Counted from the first letter of the stretch, positions 17,131 through 25,518 are shown. The stretch is 64,000 bases of DNA from Dehalococcoidia bacterium (GCA_025054935.1 JANWZD010000002.1:236145-300144); one strand, 5' to 3'. The notes: a model not told the origin generated them from the sequence alone. Made by a program: numbers and translations.

Positions 17131-17862
17131 ATGATTTCAGACCGTGATCAGGCGTTCATTCGTGAACGGTTTGCGAACGAACTGGTCGACCCCGTGCAGA
17201 TCGACCTGTTCATTCGACCGGAGACCGGCCTGTATATTCCCGGGCGGCAGCCGACGACGTCGCGCGAAACGCGTCAGCTCCTCGAAGAAGTGGCCGCCCT
17301 GTCAGATAAGATCACCCTCAACGTGATCGACGTCACGACCGACCCTGCTGCAGCTGCTGCCGCCGACGTGACCGGCGTGCCCGCAATTATCATTCGTGGC
17401 CCGGCCGACGGTCGCGTGCGGATGCTCGGTCTTCCTGCCGGCTACGAATTTGCCACCCTCCTTGAGACCATCATCACGGTCTCATCGGGCAAGACCGGCA
17501 TCGACGAGAAGGTGATTGAGATCCTCGACGAGATTGCAGACCCAGTCGATATTCAGGTCTTTGTCACCCCGACCTGACCGCACTGCCCGCGCACAGCGTC
17601 GTTGGCGCTGAAACTGGCGGCTTCCTCGTCGAAGGTCCGAGCGAGCGTGATCGAGGCAAACGAGTTTCCTGACCTTTCGCGCAAATACCGCGTTTCGGCC
17701 GTGCCGCAGACGGTCTTCACCTCGTCTGCCTCACCTGAGCCGCGCATTCTGATCGGCGGCGGCCCGCCGGAGCGGTTCCTCGGCGAACTGTTTGTCGCTG
17801 CGCGCGTCCCCCCGGAAAAGCTGGCGGTCGATGAGACCCCGTCTGCAGAGGGGCCGGCCTAA
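17131..17862 (+). CDS. Selenocysteine-containing protein disulfide oxidoreductase (TGA at 17575 read as Sec)
   Basis: Predicted 243-residue protein with two tandem thioredoxin folds, like the PDO/glutaredoxin-like family that makes, breaks or swaps disulfides. The first fold (residues 1-115) has no CxxC and keeps a TGVPAIII cis-Pro strand. The second has FVTPT, then TGA as codon 149, then PHCPRTASLALKLA, and later RVSAVPQTVF with the cis-Pro. Family members read T-C-P-x-C here, so the TGA replaces exactly the attacking cysteine. Reading stays open for 94 codons after the TGA with continued homology. A SECIS-like hairpin follows, and selA is in the window. The ATG at 17131 has TGGAG six bases upstream; an in-frame ATG at 17119 is possible. 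Alternatives are a TGC-to-TGA sequence error or a recent nonsense mutation. Confidence 0.85.
17575..17577 (+). other. In-frame TGA, predicted selenocysteine codon (Sec149)
   Basis: The codons around it read Thr-Pro-Thr-TGA-Pro-His-Cys-Pro. A gene caller would stop here and start a second fragment at the TTG at 17602, splitting one thioredoxin fold inside its active-site loop. Confidence 0.85.
17583..17620 (+). promoter_or_regulatory. SECIS-like hairpin after the Sec codon
   Basis: Upper stem of 7 bp: 17594-17600 (CAGCGTC) with 17604-17610 (GGCGCTG), one G-U pair, closing a GTT loop at 17601-17603. Lower stem of 5 bp: 17583-17587 (CTGCC) with 17616-17620 (GGCGG), separated by an asymmetric internal loop. 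The loop begins 23 nt after the TGA and has G first. Bacterial SECIS elements bind SelB just downstream of the UGA, with the loop usually about 16-37 nt away and a G in its first two bases (general knowledge). No energy calculation was run. Confidence 0.7.
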
Positions 17863-17932
17863 GCGGTGAGGAGGAGAGCGCTCGCTCCTAGTGCGCGCTC
17901 GGCCGCCGCGCATTCGGAGCGGAGCGCCGGGA

Positions 17933-18211
17933 TTAGGCGATAATCCGAAAGTTTTGGAAGTCGCCGCGATACGGCTCCCAAAGCACCTGGACGTCTTCGA
18001 CGCGGGCAGCGGGCGGCCCGTGCTTGCACCACTCGATCATGCGGAGGACAGCGGCCCGGTCTCCCTCGAAAATCGCCTCGACCCGCCCGTCGGGGATGTT
18101 CCGCACCATCCCCGTTACTCCTGCTTTGATCGCTTCCTGCCGGGTCGACTCCCGGAACATCACCCCTTGGACCCGGCCGGAGATGAGAACGTAGGCGCGG
18201 GCTGGGCTCAT
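17933..18211 (-). CDS. acyP: Acylphosphatase
   Basis: A small 92-residue enzyme that hydrolyses acyl phosphates. The signature GRVQGVMFRESTRQEA carries the catalytic Arg, and the second signature GMVRNIPDGRVEAIFEGD carries the Asn. Length matches the family. The ATG at 18211 overlaps the TGA of the metalloprotease upstream (TGATG); a GTG three bases earlier is also possible. It is likely cotranscribed with that gene. Confidence 0.93.
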   Translation of the reverse strand: MSPARAYVLISGRVQGVMFRESTRQEAIKAGVTGMVRNIPDGRVEAIFEGDRAAVLRMIEWCKHGPPAARVEDVQVLWEPYRGDFQNFRIIA

Positions 18212-18591
18212 CACTCCAACCCATAGCGGCGGAGGTCGTCGTCGGTCAGGCCAAAGTGATGCGCAAGCTCGTGGATCACCGTCGTCTGCACCTCAGCGCG
18301 AATCGCCCAGTCGGAGGCGCACGCCGCTTCGAGAGGCCCTTGATAGATGGTGATTTTGTCCGGCACGGTCAGCCCGTAGTCGCTTGTTCGGCATGTCAGC
18401 GGCGTCCCTTGGTAAAGGCCGAAGAGCATGTCGTCCGGACCGAGGCCCGCGGCCTCGAGGTCTTCCGGGCTCGGCCAATCCTCGATGGTGATCGCGACGT
18501 TGTTGAGACGCTCGCGGATTGTCGGCGGGAGTTCGCGCACCGCCCGCGAGACGAGCCGCTCGAACCGGCGGCGAGACATCTTCCGGGGCAT
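18211..18591 (-). CDS. Small metallopeptidase-family protein (minimal zincin, DUF1025 type)
   Basis: A 126-residue protein with the zinc motif in TTVIHELAHHFGLTDDDL (HExxH plus downstream Asp) near the C terminus, and FERLVSRAVRELP at the N terminus, the hallmark of the minimal-zincin family. Peptidase activity is inferred; many members are uncharacterised. The frame runs back to 18771, but those residues are shadow of the neighbour. The ATG at 18591 lies exactly six bases after a TATACT box with no SD, so the mRNA is probably leaderless. Translationally coupled to acyP. Confidence 0.85.
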   Translation of the reverse strand: MPRKMSRRRFERLVSRAVRELPPTIRERLNNVAITIEDWPSPEDLEAAGLGPDDMLFGLYQGTPLTCRTSDYGLTVPDKITIYQGPLEAACASDWAIRAEVQTTVIHELAHHFGLTDDDLRRYGLE

Positions 18592-18597
18592 AGCAAA

Positions 18598-18603
18598 AGT
18601 ATA
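18598..18603 (-). promoter_or_regulatory. -10 box giving a leaderless start for the metallopeptidase
   Basis: TATACT, then six bases, then the ATG at 18591. Transcription would start at or next to the ATG. It lies in the 19-base gap after the secreted-protein gene. Confidence 0.5.
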
Positions 18604-18610
18604 GCCAGCT

Positions 18611-19933
18611 CTATCCGCGCTTGCGGAAGACGACCTCGTAGCTGAAATGGTTCGCGGAGTTGCGCAGCTGGCCGTTGCAGTAGAGCGACTGGCGCTCCTC
18701 TTCTGTCTGCGCGAAGAGGACGGTTTCCATGTTGACGGCATAGTCCGACGTCGTGTCTCGGCCGTGCTCATCTTTGATGACCCACGCCGTCCAGTTGCCG
18801 CGGTAGAAGTAGGCTTCCACTTTTCCGGGGCCCTTTTCGCCTGTTCGGTAGGTGATGGTCGTCGGTCCGGAGTCGGTACGGATGGTCACCCCGCTGATCG
18901 GCGCGCCGCTCGCGTCCAGCGTCGTGAAGTAGCCGATCCCATTGCCGGAGTTCTCGCAGGCGGTCAACTGATGCAGTTTGACAAGGATCCACTGCGCGCC
19001 GGGCGTCTCCCGGAGGTACGCCGGGGTCATCCGCGTCACCGGGTCGAGCTGACGCGGATACGGCGAGCTGCTGGTCGCGGCAGCGGTAGGGGTGGCTGCT
19101 GCCGGGGCAGGGGTAGGCGAACGCGCCGGAGCCGCTGCCGGGGGGCTGGTCGGCGTGGCGGTCGGGCTGGCTGGCGCGGCGAGAACCGGCGGGCCGCCAG
19201 TCGAACCGGGCGGCTCGGGCTGCAGCGCCGCTTCCGGGAATAGCCCGGCATCCTTAGCCACATCGCCTCCGTTGGCAACGAGCACCTCGCCCCGGCGCGC
19301 CCAAGGGACGTCTTCCTTCCACTGCTGGATGACGACGCGTTGAGCGCGCAGGACATATGCATTGCCGACGTCTTCGATCTTCGAGGTCGGCAAGCCGTTC
19401 ATCATGATGGGATCGCCCGGGACGGCGAAATAGCGGGCTCGGATCGCCGGGTTTTCGTCAAGCAGCGCGAGGCGCCCGCGCACGATCTCGTCCCACGACT
19501 TGCCCGTTTCGTCCAGACGGATCGGGTTGGGCACTGTCTTGACCGTCCGCAGCCACGGGTCCTTCCCCGCGTCCGACATTTTGTCGAAGACGTTGACGAA
19601 CAGCACCGCGTTCTGCTCGGGCCGCCATTGAAAGACGACCTTCTGCATCGCCTGGCTGACAAAGCCATCCCAGATGAAGCGGCGCGAAATGGGGTAGCCG
19701 AGCGCGTTGGGTCCGCCGAGCCGGCGATACTCCGACCAGAATGGGATGTTGTCATTGTCAGTGATCGAGAAGCCGGTGCCGCCGGCCCCAGCGCGGCCGT
19801 TGGCTTGGGTATAGAAGTGACCGTTAGGAATGGGGTAGTCGAGAGGGGCTTGCCCCGCAGCAGGAAGCGTGGCGAGCGCTCCCACCATTAGAGCGACAAG
19901 GAAGGCGATTACCCCTGCGGAGACGCGACGCAT
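18611..19933 (-). CDS. Secreted two-domain protein with Pro/Thr-rich linker
   Basis: A 440-residue exported protein. Signal peptide at 1-27 (hydrophobic AFLVALMVGALATL, cleavage near AAG). The N-terminal domain (about 30-225) has the pattern GFSITDNDNIPFWSEYRRLGG..ALGYPISRRF, then FQWRPEQNAVLFVN, which I associate with extracellular proteins of Chloroflexota. The linker (about 240-305) is rich in Pro, Thr, Ala and Ser. The C-terminal domain (about 310-440) has HQLTACENSGNGIGYFTTLDASG and could be an extracellular beta-sandwich. No catalytic motif is seen. ATG at 19933 after GAGGGG. Function unknown. Confidence 0.8.
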   Translation of the reverse strand: MRRVSAGVIAFLVALMVGALATLPAAGQAPLDYPIPNGHFYTQANGRAGAGGTGFSITDNDNIPFWSEYRRLGGPNALGYPISRRFIWDGFVSQAMQKVVFQWRPEQNAVLFVNVFDKMSDAGKDPWLRTVKTVPNPIRLDETGKSWDEIVRGRLALLDENPAIRARYFAVPGDPIMMNGLPTSKIEDVGNAYVLRAQRVVIQQWKEDVPWARRGEVLVANGGDVAKDAGLFPEAALQPEPPGSTGGPPVLAAPASPTATPTSPPAAAPARSPTPAPAAATPTAAATSSSPYPRQLDPVTRMTPAYLRETPGAQWILVKLHQLTACENSGNGIGYFTTLDASGAPISGVTIRTDSGPTTITYRTGEKGPGKVEAYFYRGNWTAWVIKDEHGRDTTSDYAVNMETVLFAQTEEERQSLYCNGQLRNSANHFSYEVVFRKRG

Positions 19934-20243
19934 AGCCCCTCACCGCCGGCGGCGCCGTGATGATCGCTGGGCGTGAGCCGGCGCAGCGCCGGGGATGGTA
20001 GGAAACCAGGCGGCCGAATTCAAGCAGCTTGACGCGCGCTCCCGGCCGGGCATCGAACATGACGCGTGCGGGCAGGCGGCGCTCGAGTAGGAAGCGCCGT
20101 TCCTGCCGACCCGTTCTGCGGTCGGCGAGCTTCCGCGTTGTGCTCGCAGTAGGCGGCGAAGGCGCGCCGACGGAGGACCGGCGTCCCCTTGCTTGGCCGA
20201 AGGGAGGCGCCGGCCTCGCGACGATGGCGGCTCGCTGCGCTCG
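19934..20243. other. 310-base gap without a convincing gene
   Basis: Between isocitrate dehydrogenase (stop at 20244) and the secreted protein. It holds two small inverted repeats: 19978-19983 with 19987-19992 (CCGGCG/CGCCGG), and 20105-20111 with 20120-20126 (GCCGACC/GGTCGGC, 8-base loop). Neither has a T-run. Minus-strand frames are open but Arg/Ala/Pro-rich and unrecognised, so I call nothing coding. Confidence 0.4.
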
Positions 20244-21704
20244 CTAATCCTCGCCTTGTGCCTTCGTCCAGCCCGGCTCGCCGTCGATCTCCTCAAGTTT
20301 CTCGATATGCATCCACCGATGCTTGGAGCCGACCCGAGTGATGAGGTCGAGGATGTCGGCGTCGCCGACTGTCAGCCCGTCCTTGGCAAGGAAGCGGCAC
20401 CGCCAGTGATCGACGGCGTCTGTGATTGCGCCCATGGCGGGATAGACCTTGGTGCCGCGGTTGGAAATCATCTTGAGGAAGAAGGAAGTTCCCTGCGCGA
20501 GGTCCTCGATACTGCGGCCGAGCTCTTCGGCGTGCAGCGGGCTCTCGACGAAGATATCAACCCCGGCGAGCCGCCGGTGCTGGGGCCGCACCATCACCGG
20601 GTCTTTCGTCACCTCGGGCAGTTTGATCGGCTTGTATTCCCGGACTTTCCAATTCTTCGGCTTGCGCCCGAGGTTGCGGATGATTTCGTCGGTGTACTCG
20701 GTCGTTGTCGCCATCAGCTCATCGCCGACGACGTCGCGCGGCATCTTCTTGCCGTCTTCAAGCGTGACCAGCACGGCGTTCTCGATAAGCGCCGCCGCCT
20801 CAAACTCGCCGATGTGGCGCAGCATCATCACCGCCGAAAGGATGACGGCGGTTGGGTTGATGACGTTCTTCCCCGCGTATTTCGGCGCTGAGCCGTGCAC
20901 CGCCTCGAAGATAGCGACGTCATTGCCGATGTTCGCTGACGGCGCGAACCCGAGGCCGCCGATCAGGGCGGAGGAGAGGTCGCTGATAATGTCGCCGTTC
21001 ATGTTCGTCGTCACAATGACGTCGAACTGCTCAGGCTTCCTCACCAGCTGATGCGCGGTGTTGTCGATGATGAGGTGCCACGCCTCGATATCGGGATACT
21101 CCTTTGCGACCTCCTCGTGCACCCGCTTGAGCATCCCTTCCGTCATCTTCATGATGTTTGATTTCGTCGCCGCAACGACCGATTTGCGTCCCTCGGCGCG
21201 GGCGAACTCAAAAGCGAAGCGGACGACTTTCTCGCAGCCCTTGCGCGAAATCAGCTTCAGGCATTGGGCAACGCCGGGGGTCTGCATGTGCTCAATCCCG
21301 GCGTAGAGATCTTCGATATTCTCGCGAATAACGACGAGGTCGATGCCGCGGCCGGAATAGGGCGTGCGCACGCCCGGCAGCTCGCGCGCCGGCCGGATGT
21401 TGGCGTAGGTCTCGTACAGTTTCCGCAGCGTGACGTTCGCACTCTTCTCGCCATAGCCGACCGGGGTGCTGAGGGGCCCCTTGAGGACAACGCGGGTCTT
21501 CGCGATCGACTCCATCGTGTCCGGGCGCACGCCGGAGGCAAGCCCTTCCTTGAAGACCCGCTCGCCGGCATGGCGCTCTTCCCACTCGATCGGCGCGCCG
21601 GTCGCCTCAATGATCCGAATGGCGGAGTTGATGCATTCCGGGCCGATCCCGTCGCCCGGGATCACGGTCACCAGCTTTTTCCCCGAAGGAGTGATAAAGA
21701 CCAC
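20244..21704 (-). CDS. icd: NADP-dependent isocitrate dehydrogenase, Thermus type with C-terminal extension
   Basis: TCA-cycle enzyme: isocitrate + NADP to 2-oxoglutarate + CO2. The protein has 486 residues; the first 335 form the beta-decarboxylating dehydrogenase core with VIPGDGIGPE, the substrate loop LSTPVGYGEKSANVTLRK, VVIRENIEDLYAGIE, DNTAHQLV and HGSAPKYAGKNVINPTA. The last 140 residues form the additional domain of the roughly 490-residue Thermus-like class. GTG start with AGGAG eight bases upstream. Single gene. Confidence 0.9.
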   Translation of the reverse strand: MVFITPSGKKLVTVIPGDGIGPECINSAIRIIEATGAPIEWEERHAGERVFKEGLASGVRPDTMESIAKTRVVLKGPLSTPVGYGEKSANVTLRKLYETYANIRPARELPGVRTPYSGRGIDLVVIRENIEDLYAGIEHMQTPGVAQCLKLISRKGCEKVVRFAFEFARAEGRKSVVAATKSNIMKMTEGMLKRVHEEVAKEYPDIEAWHLIIDNTAHQLVRKPEQFDVIVTTNMNGDIISDLSSALIGGLGFAPSANIGNDVAIFEAVHGSAPKYAGKNVINPTAVILSAVMMLRHIGEFEAAALIENAVLVTLEDGKKMPRDVVGDELMATTTEYTDEIIRNLGRKPKNWKVREYKPIKLPEVTKDPVMVRPQHRRLAGVDIFVESPLHAEELGRSIEDLAQGTSFFLKMISNRGTKVYPAMGAITDAVDHWRCRFLAKDGLTVGDADILDLITRVGSKHRWMHIEKLEEIDGEPGWTKAQGED

Positions 21705-21733
21705 CGTCGCTCTCCTTGCTGTGATTGTGGCGC

Positions 21734-22795
21734 CTATCGTACCGCCGGCGGGCGCCCTCCCGGCGCGATCGCCAACTTCAGCTCTCCGGCATCGAAGCGC
21801 CGCATTGCTTCCGCGGTCTCTTCAAGCGGCAGCCGGTCGCTCACGAGGGGAGCGACGCGGATCGCCCCGCTCGTCAGCAGCTGGAGCGCCTGACGCACTG
21901 TGCGCGGCGTGTGATGGAAAACCCCCCGGACGGTAAGAGCATCATAATGAACTCGGGCGAGGTCGAGCGCTGCCGTTGCGCCCGCGGGAGAGCCGCCAAA
22001 GAGCACAACCCGGCCGCCCGGCTGGGCGATCGCGACCGCCTGCTCGATCAGCGCGGGGATGCCCGTGATCTCGATCACGACGTCTGGCCGGCCAACTTCT
22101 GTGAGGAGACGGCGCACCCAGTCCTCCTCCGCCGCTTGAAGCGTCTCCGTCGCGCCGAGCTCCTTAGCGAGGGCAAGCCGGTGCGGCTTGCGGCCGACAG
22201 CGACCACTCTGCCTGCGCCGCGATGGCGCAGTAGCTGAACGAAGAGCAGGCCGATCGGTCCGGTCCCGCCAATGATGGCGACAGTCTCGCCCGGGGCGAC
22301 CGCCGCTTCATCCGCCCCGTGGACGACGCAGGCGAGCGGTTCGAGGAAGGCGAGCGTCTCATCAGGAACGCCCGGCGGAGCGCGGAAGAAGTTGTGGCGG
22401 ACGATCGGTGAAGAGAGCAGCACATAGTCGGCAAAGGCGCCGCGAAGGAGCAGGTCCGGCAGCTTGCGGCAGAGCGGGGTTCGGCCGGCGCGGCAGAACT
22501 CGCACTGGTCGCAGGGCGCCGAGTTCGCCGCCACCACCCGCTCGCCAAGAGCGACGCTCGTCACCCCCTCGCCGAGCGCGGCGACATAGCCGACGAACTC
22601 GTGGCCGAGTGGCCATGGCGGCCGGAAAAGGCGATGCCCCTGCCGATACGATTTCAGTTCTGTGCCGCAGGTGAGGGCGGTCGTCACCTCGACCACTACC
22701 TCCCCCGGCCCAGGGCGGGGCACGGGCAAGGTTTGAATGGCAACGCGCCGGGGCGCCAGCAGCACGGCCGCCCGCATCGTCTCCGGGAGCGTCAT
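21734..22795 (-). CDS. Zinc-type medium-chain dehydrogenase
   Basis: A 353-residue MDR-family alcohol or polyol dehydrogenase. The catalytic-zinc region reads TALTCGTELKSY, with GHEFVGYVAALGEGV; the structural-zinc loop has four Cys in CDQCEFCRAGRTPLC. The Rossmann motif is IIGGTGPIGLLFVQL. Its start overlaps the stop of the next MDR gene upstream (ATGA), so the two are translated as a pair. Paired MDR genes often act in sugar or polyol oxidation; the substrate cannot be assigned. Confidence 0.87.
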   Translation of the reverse strand: MTLPETMRAAVLLAPRRVAIQTLPVPRPGPGEVVVEVTTALTCGTELKSYRQGHRLFRPPWPLGHEFVGYVAALGEGVTSVALGERVVAANSAPCDQCEFCRAGRTPLCRKLPDLLLRGAFADYVLLSSPIVRHNFFRAPPGVPDETLAFLEPLACVVHGADEAAVAPGETVAIIGGTGPIGLLFVQLLRHRGAGRVVAVGRKPHRLALAKELGATETLQAAEEDWVRRLLTEVGRPDVVIEITGIPALIEQAVAIAQPGGRVVLFGGSPAGATAALDLARVHYDALTVRGVFHHTPRTVRQALQLLTSGAIRVAPLVSDRLPLEETAEAMRRFDAGELKLAIAPGGRPPAVR

Positions 22796-23820
22796 GAGCG
22801 CATCTCGATCACCGCCTTCAGCCCGGGGCCTGGGTGGGCGGTCATTTGGAAGGCGGCAAGCGCCTGCTCCATCGGAAAACGATGCGTGATCAGCTCCGGA
22901 CCCCGCACGCGCCCGCTCCGCAGATACTCAAACGCGATCCGTGTCTCGTGCGGGCCGGCGGAGTAGCTCGCGCCGATGGTGTGCTCGTTGAACCAGAGCC
23001 GATGCGGCTCGATGGGCAGCTGAACTCCCGGGGCGCAAGGCGCGAAAAGCATGAGGTACCCGCCCGGCTCCAACAGTTCTAAACCTGCGAGTGCGGGGCC
23101 AAGACCGGAGGGGCCGACGAAGACGATGTCGGCGAGCCGGCCGTCGTTCACCGCTGCCAGCTGCTCCGGCGCGGGGCCGGCCGAAGGGTCGATAACGGCG
23201 TCGGCGCCGTAGGCAGGCATCCGCTCGCGCCGCACCGCAATCGGGTCGGAGACGACGATGCGGCTCGCGCCAGCAAGCCGGCACAGCTGGGTGAGCAGGA
23301 TGCCGTTCACCCCTGCTCCGATAATCGCGACGCGGTCGCCGGGGCGGACATTGGCGCGCGCAACGGCGCGGATGGCGCAGGCGACCGGTTCGATGAGGAC
23401 GGCGCTCTCAGAGGGCATGTCGTCGGGCAGGGGGAGAACGTCGAGCTCGACATTCGGCGCAGGCACGCGCACGTATTCGGCCATCCCGCCCGGATAGAGG
23501 CGGGTCTGTTTGAAGCGCGGGCAGCTCGACCAGTTGCCGCGCCGGCAGCGCGGACAGACCATGCACGGCACATGGTGATGGATGAACACGCGGTCGCCGG
23601 GGCGGAAGCGGTCAACGCCGGCGCCGACTTCGACGACCTCCCCCACCGGCTCATGCCCCGGCGTGAGGGGCGCGCGCGGCGTGAGATACCACTCCATCAC
23701 GTCGGAGCCGCAGACCCCGCACAATTCGATCTTGACGATGATCTCACCGGGACCGGGCACCGGCTCCGGCATGTCGATCACGGTGATATCACTGTTCGAC
23801 CGGTATTGAACCGCTCGCAC
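22792..23820 (-). CDS. Zinc-dependent alcohol/polyol dehydrogenase (MDR family)
   Basis: A 342-residue MDR enzyme. Catalytic-zinc motif ELCGVCGSDVMEW, then GHEPVGEVVEVGAGV; structural-zinc loop HHHVPCMVCPRCRRGNWSSC; cofactor motif IIGAGVNGILLTQL. It resembles sorbitol, threonine and galactitol-phosphate dehydrogenases, all of which share these motifs. First gene of a two-gene unit, with a TATACT -10 box about 50 bases upstream. Confidence 0.88.
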   Translation of the reverse strand: MRAVQYRSNSDITVIDMPEPVPGPGEIIVKIELCGVCGSDVMEWYLTPRAPLTPGHEPVGEVVEVGAGVDRFRPGDRVFIHHHVPCMVCPRCRRGNWSSCPRFKQTRLYPGGMAEYVRVPAPNVELDVLPLPDDMPSESAVLIEPVACAIRAVARANVRPGDRVAIIGAGVNGILLTQLCRLAGASRIVVSDPIAVRRERMPAYGADAVIDPSAGPAPEQLAAVNDGRLADIVFVGPSGLGPALAGLELLEPGGYLMLFAPCAPGVQLPIEPHRLWFNEHTIGASYSAGPHETRIAFEYLRSGRVRGPELITHRFPMEQALAAFQMTAHPGPGLKAVIEMRS

Positions 23821-23840
23821 GGGCTCCCCAGACGCGAAAG

Positions 23841-23861
23841 CGGGGCGCCGGGCGCGCCCCG
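23841..23861 (-). terminator. GC-rich hairpin, weak terminator or leader hairpin
   Basis: An 8-bp stem, CGGGGCGC with GCGCCCCG, around a 5-base loop. On the minus strand it is followed by GCTTTCGC, a poor U-tract. It lies after the binding-protein gene (stop 23899) and just inside the transcript from the -10 at 23869, so it could end the first or regulate the second. Confidence 0.35.
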
Positions 23862-23868
23862 TTGGAAG

Positions 23869-23874
23869 AGTATA
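23869..23874 (-). promoter_or_regulatory. -10 box for the two-gene dehydrogenase unit
   Basis: TATACT preceded by CGG on the minus strand, about 50 bases before the ATG at 23820. No clear -35. Confidence 0.4.
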
Positions 23875-23898
23875 CCGATCTTGTCGACGGCGCGGACG

Positions 23899-25479
23899 CT
23901 ATTCGATGCGGTAGGCGCTGTCGAGATTGATCTGGTTCTGCTGGTTGTCCGGAATGCCTTTGATCTTCGGCGAATGGACATGGTACGAAGCGCCGTTATA
24001 GGTGAACAGCAACCAGAGGTCCTCGCGTTCGATCTGGGCAGCCCGGCGATACAGTTCAGCGCGCTTGACCGGGTCGCGCTCGACGAGAGCGGCGTCAAAC
24101 GTTTGGTCCCAGAGCGGGTTGCAGTAGAAATATTGGTCGCGGGCGATCCCCGGCGGTCGGTTGCAGCCGACCGTTCCCCGGTAGGCGCTGAACCAGCCGT
24201 TCCGGTCGCCCACCCCAGCAGAGACAATGTCTCCCTTCGGCTGGCGGCCGTTCACCTTGTCGGTGAAGACACCCAGTTCGAGGCTGTTGATCTCGATCTC
24301 AACCCCGATCTCGCGGAGGAACCCTTGGACGGCGAGCGGCACCTCGGCAGGCTGCGCCGCTGGCGTGAAATCGAGCCCGCCGGTCAGCCGGAACCCGTTG
24401 GGATAGCCTGCCTCGGCGAGGAGCCGCCGTGCCTTGGCCGGGTCGTAGGGCCAGGGGGGCAGATCGGGGTTCCAGTATTGGCTGTCCGGCGTTCCGCCTT
24501 GCCCGGTCGGCTTGTTGAAGCCCTTGAAGATCTGCTGGGTCATCGCCTCGCGGTTGATGGCGTAGTTGAGCGCTTCACGCACCCGCTTATCCGCAAGCGG
24601 CGAGCCCTTCGCCTCGGCGACGCCTTGGGGGATCTTCATCGACGCGTTCGTGTTCAGGTAGGCAATCACGACCATGCCGGCGTTGCGCAGCTGCTCTGCC
24701 TGTTCGCCGGTGAAGTTGCGGAGCAGCCCGCCATCAAGCTCGCCAGTGCGCAGGCCGTTGATCAGCTGGGAGTTCTCGACGATATTGCGGAAGATCAGCT
24801 CGCGGTTTTCAACCTTCCGAAAGGCATGAGGCGTTGACCGGACCCGATAGTGGACGACCGCACCCGGCTGGAATTGGACCACCTCGTACGGTCCGGAGCC
24901 CATCGGCCGCGTCGCGTAGCCGGTGTCGCCGATCTCTTGATGCACTTTCTTCGACATGGCGTAGGCGAGCGGGCCAGCGGCGGGGATGCTGAGGTCGATC
25001 GAGCGGGTCGTAATTTGGAGGGTGGTGGGGTTGAGCGCTTGGACGCCGCTAACCGCCGTCAGGAGGGTGCGCAGGGTCCATCCCTGCTGCTTGAGCGCAA
25101 GGTCAATGGTGTACGCCAGGTCCTCTGCCGTAACGGGGTCGCCGTTCCAGAAGCGGACATCGTCGCGCAGGGTGAACGTCCAGACGGTGCCGTCGGCGTT
25201 CAATTCCCACTTTGTCGCCAACCAGGGGCGCACCTCGAAGTTCGGGCCAAAGGCGGTGAGAGAGTCATAAATCGGAAGATAGAACCACGGGTTCGACGAG
25301 AAGCCGGCGGGAGAGAGAGTATCGCTGAAGCGGTTAATCCCGAACGTCAGGACCTGATTTTCGGATCGGCGCTCGGTTGGCGCTGTCGTGGCGGGGGCAG
25401 TGCCGGCGGTGGGAGCGGCCGGCGTACAGGCCGCAACCATCACGAGGAGGAGCGCGAGCGACGCGGCGCGGTGAAGCAT
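23899..25479 (-). CDS. Peptide-type ABC substrate-binding lipoprotein (family 5), module A
   Basis: A 526-residue family-5 extracellular solute-binding protein, usually for peptides or nickel/heme-like ligands. Lipoprotein signal with lipobox VMVAAC (Cys about 18) and an Ala/Thr/Pro linker. The family signature is visible as WTFTLRDDVRFWNGDPVTAEDLAYTI. ATG at 25479 with GGAGG seven bases upstream. No permease or ATPase follows. It is a paralogue of the protein at 35075 (shared EAGYPNGFRL, YLREIGVE, YCNPLWD, LDSAYRIE-type ends). The methyltransferase upstream is separated from it by a terminator. Confidence 0.9.
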   Translation of the reverse strand: MLHRAASLALLLVMVAACTPAAPTAGTAPATTAPTERRSENQVLTFGINRFSDTLSPAGFSSNPWFYLPIYDSLTAFGPNFEVRPWLATKWELNADGTVWTFTLRDDVRFWNGDPVTAEDLAYTIDLALKQQGWTLRTLLTAVSGVQALNPTTLQITTRSIDLSIPAAGPLAYAMSKKVHQEIGDTGYATRPMGSGPYEVVQFQPGAVVHYRVRSTPHAFRKVENRELIFRNIVENSQLINGLRTGELDGGLLRNFTGEQAEQLRNAGMVVIAYLNTNASMKIPQGVAEAKGSPLADKRVREALNYAINREAMTQQIFKGFNKPTGQGGTPDSQYWNPDLPPWPYDPAKARRLLAEAGYPNGFRLTGGLDFTPAAQPAEVPLAVQGFLREIGVEIEINSLELGVFTDKVNGRQPKGDIVSAGVGDRNGWFSAYRGTVGCNRPPGIARDQYFYCNPLWDQTFDAALVERDPVKRAELYRRAAQIEREDLWLLFTYNGASYHVHSPKIKGIPDNQQNQINLDSAYRIE

Positions 25480-25518
25480 CTGGTGCCCTCCGTTTCGACG
25501 AGAATGATGAGAAGAGCC

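Noticed and set aside
17602-17862. A separate short gene starting at a TTG
   Set aside because: It begins eight codons after the TGA in the same frame, inside the second thioredoxin fold, has no RBS, and continues the active-site helix. It is the C-terminal half of the Sec protein.
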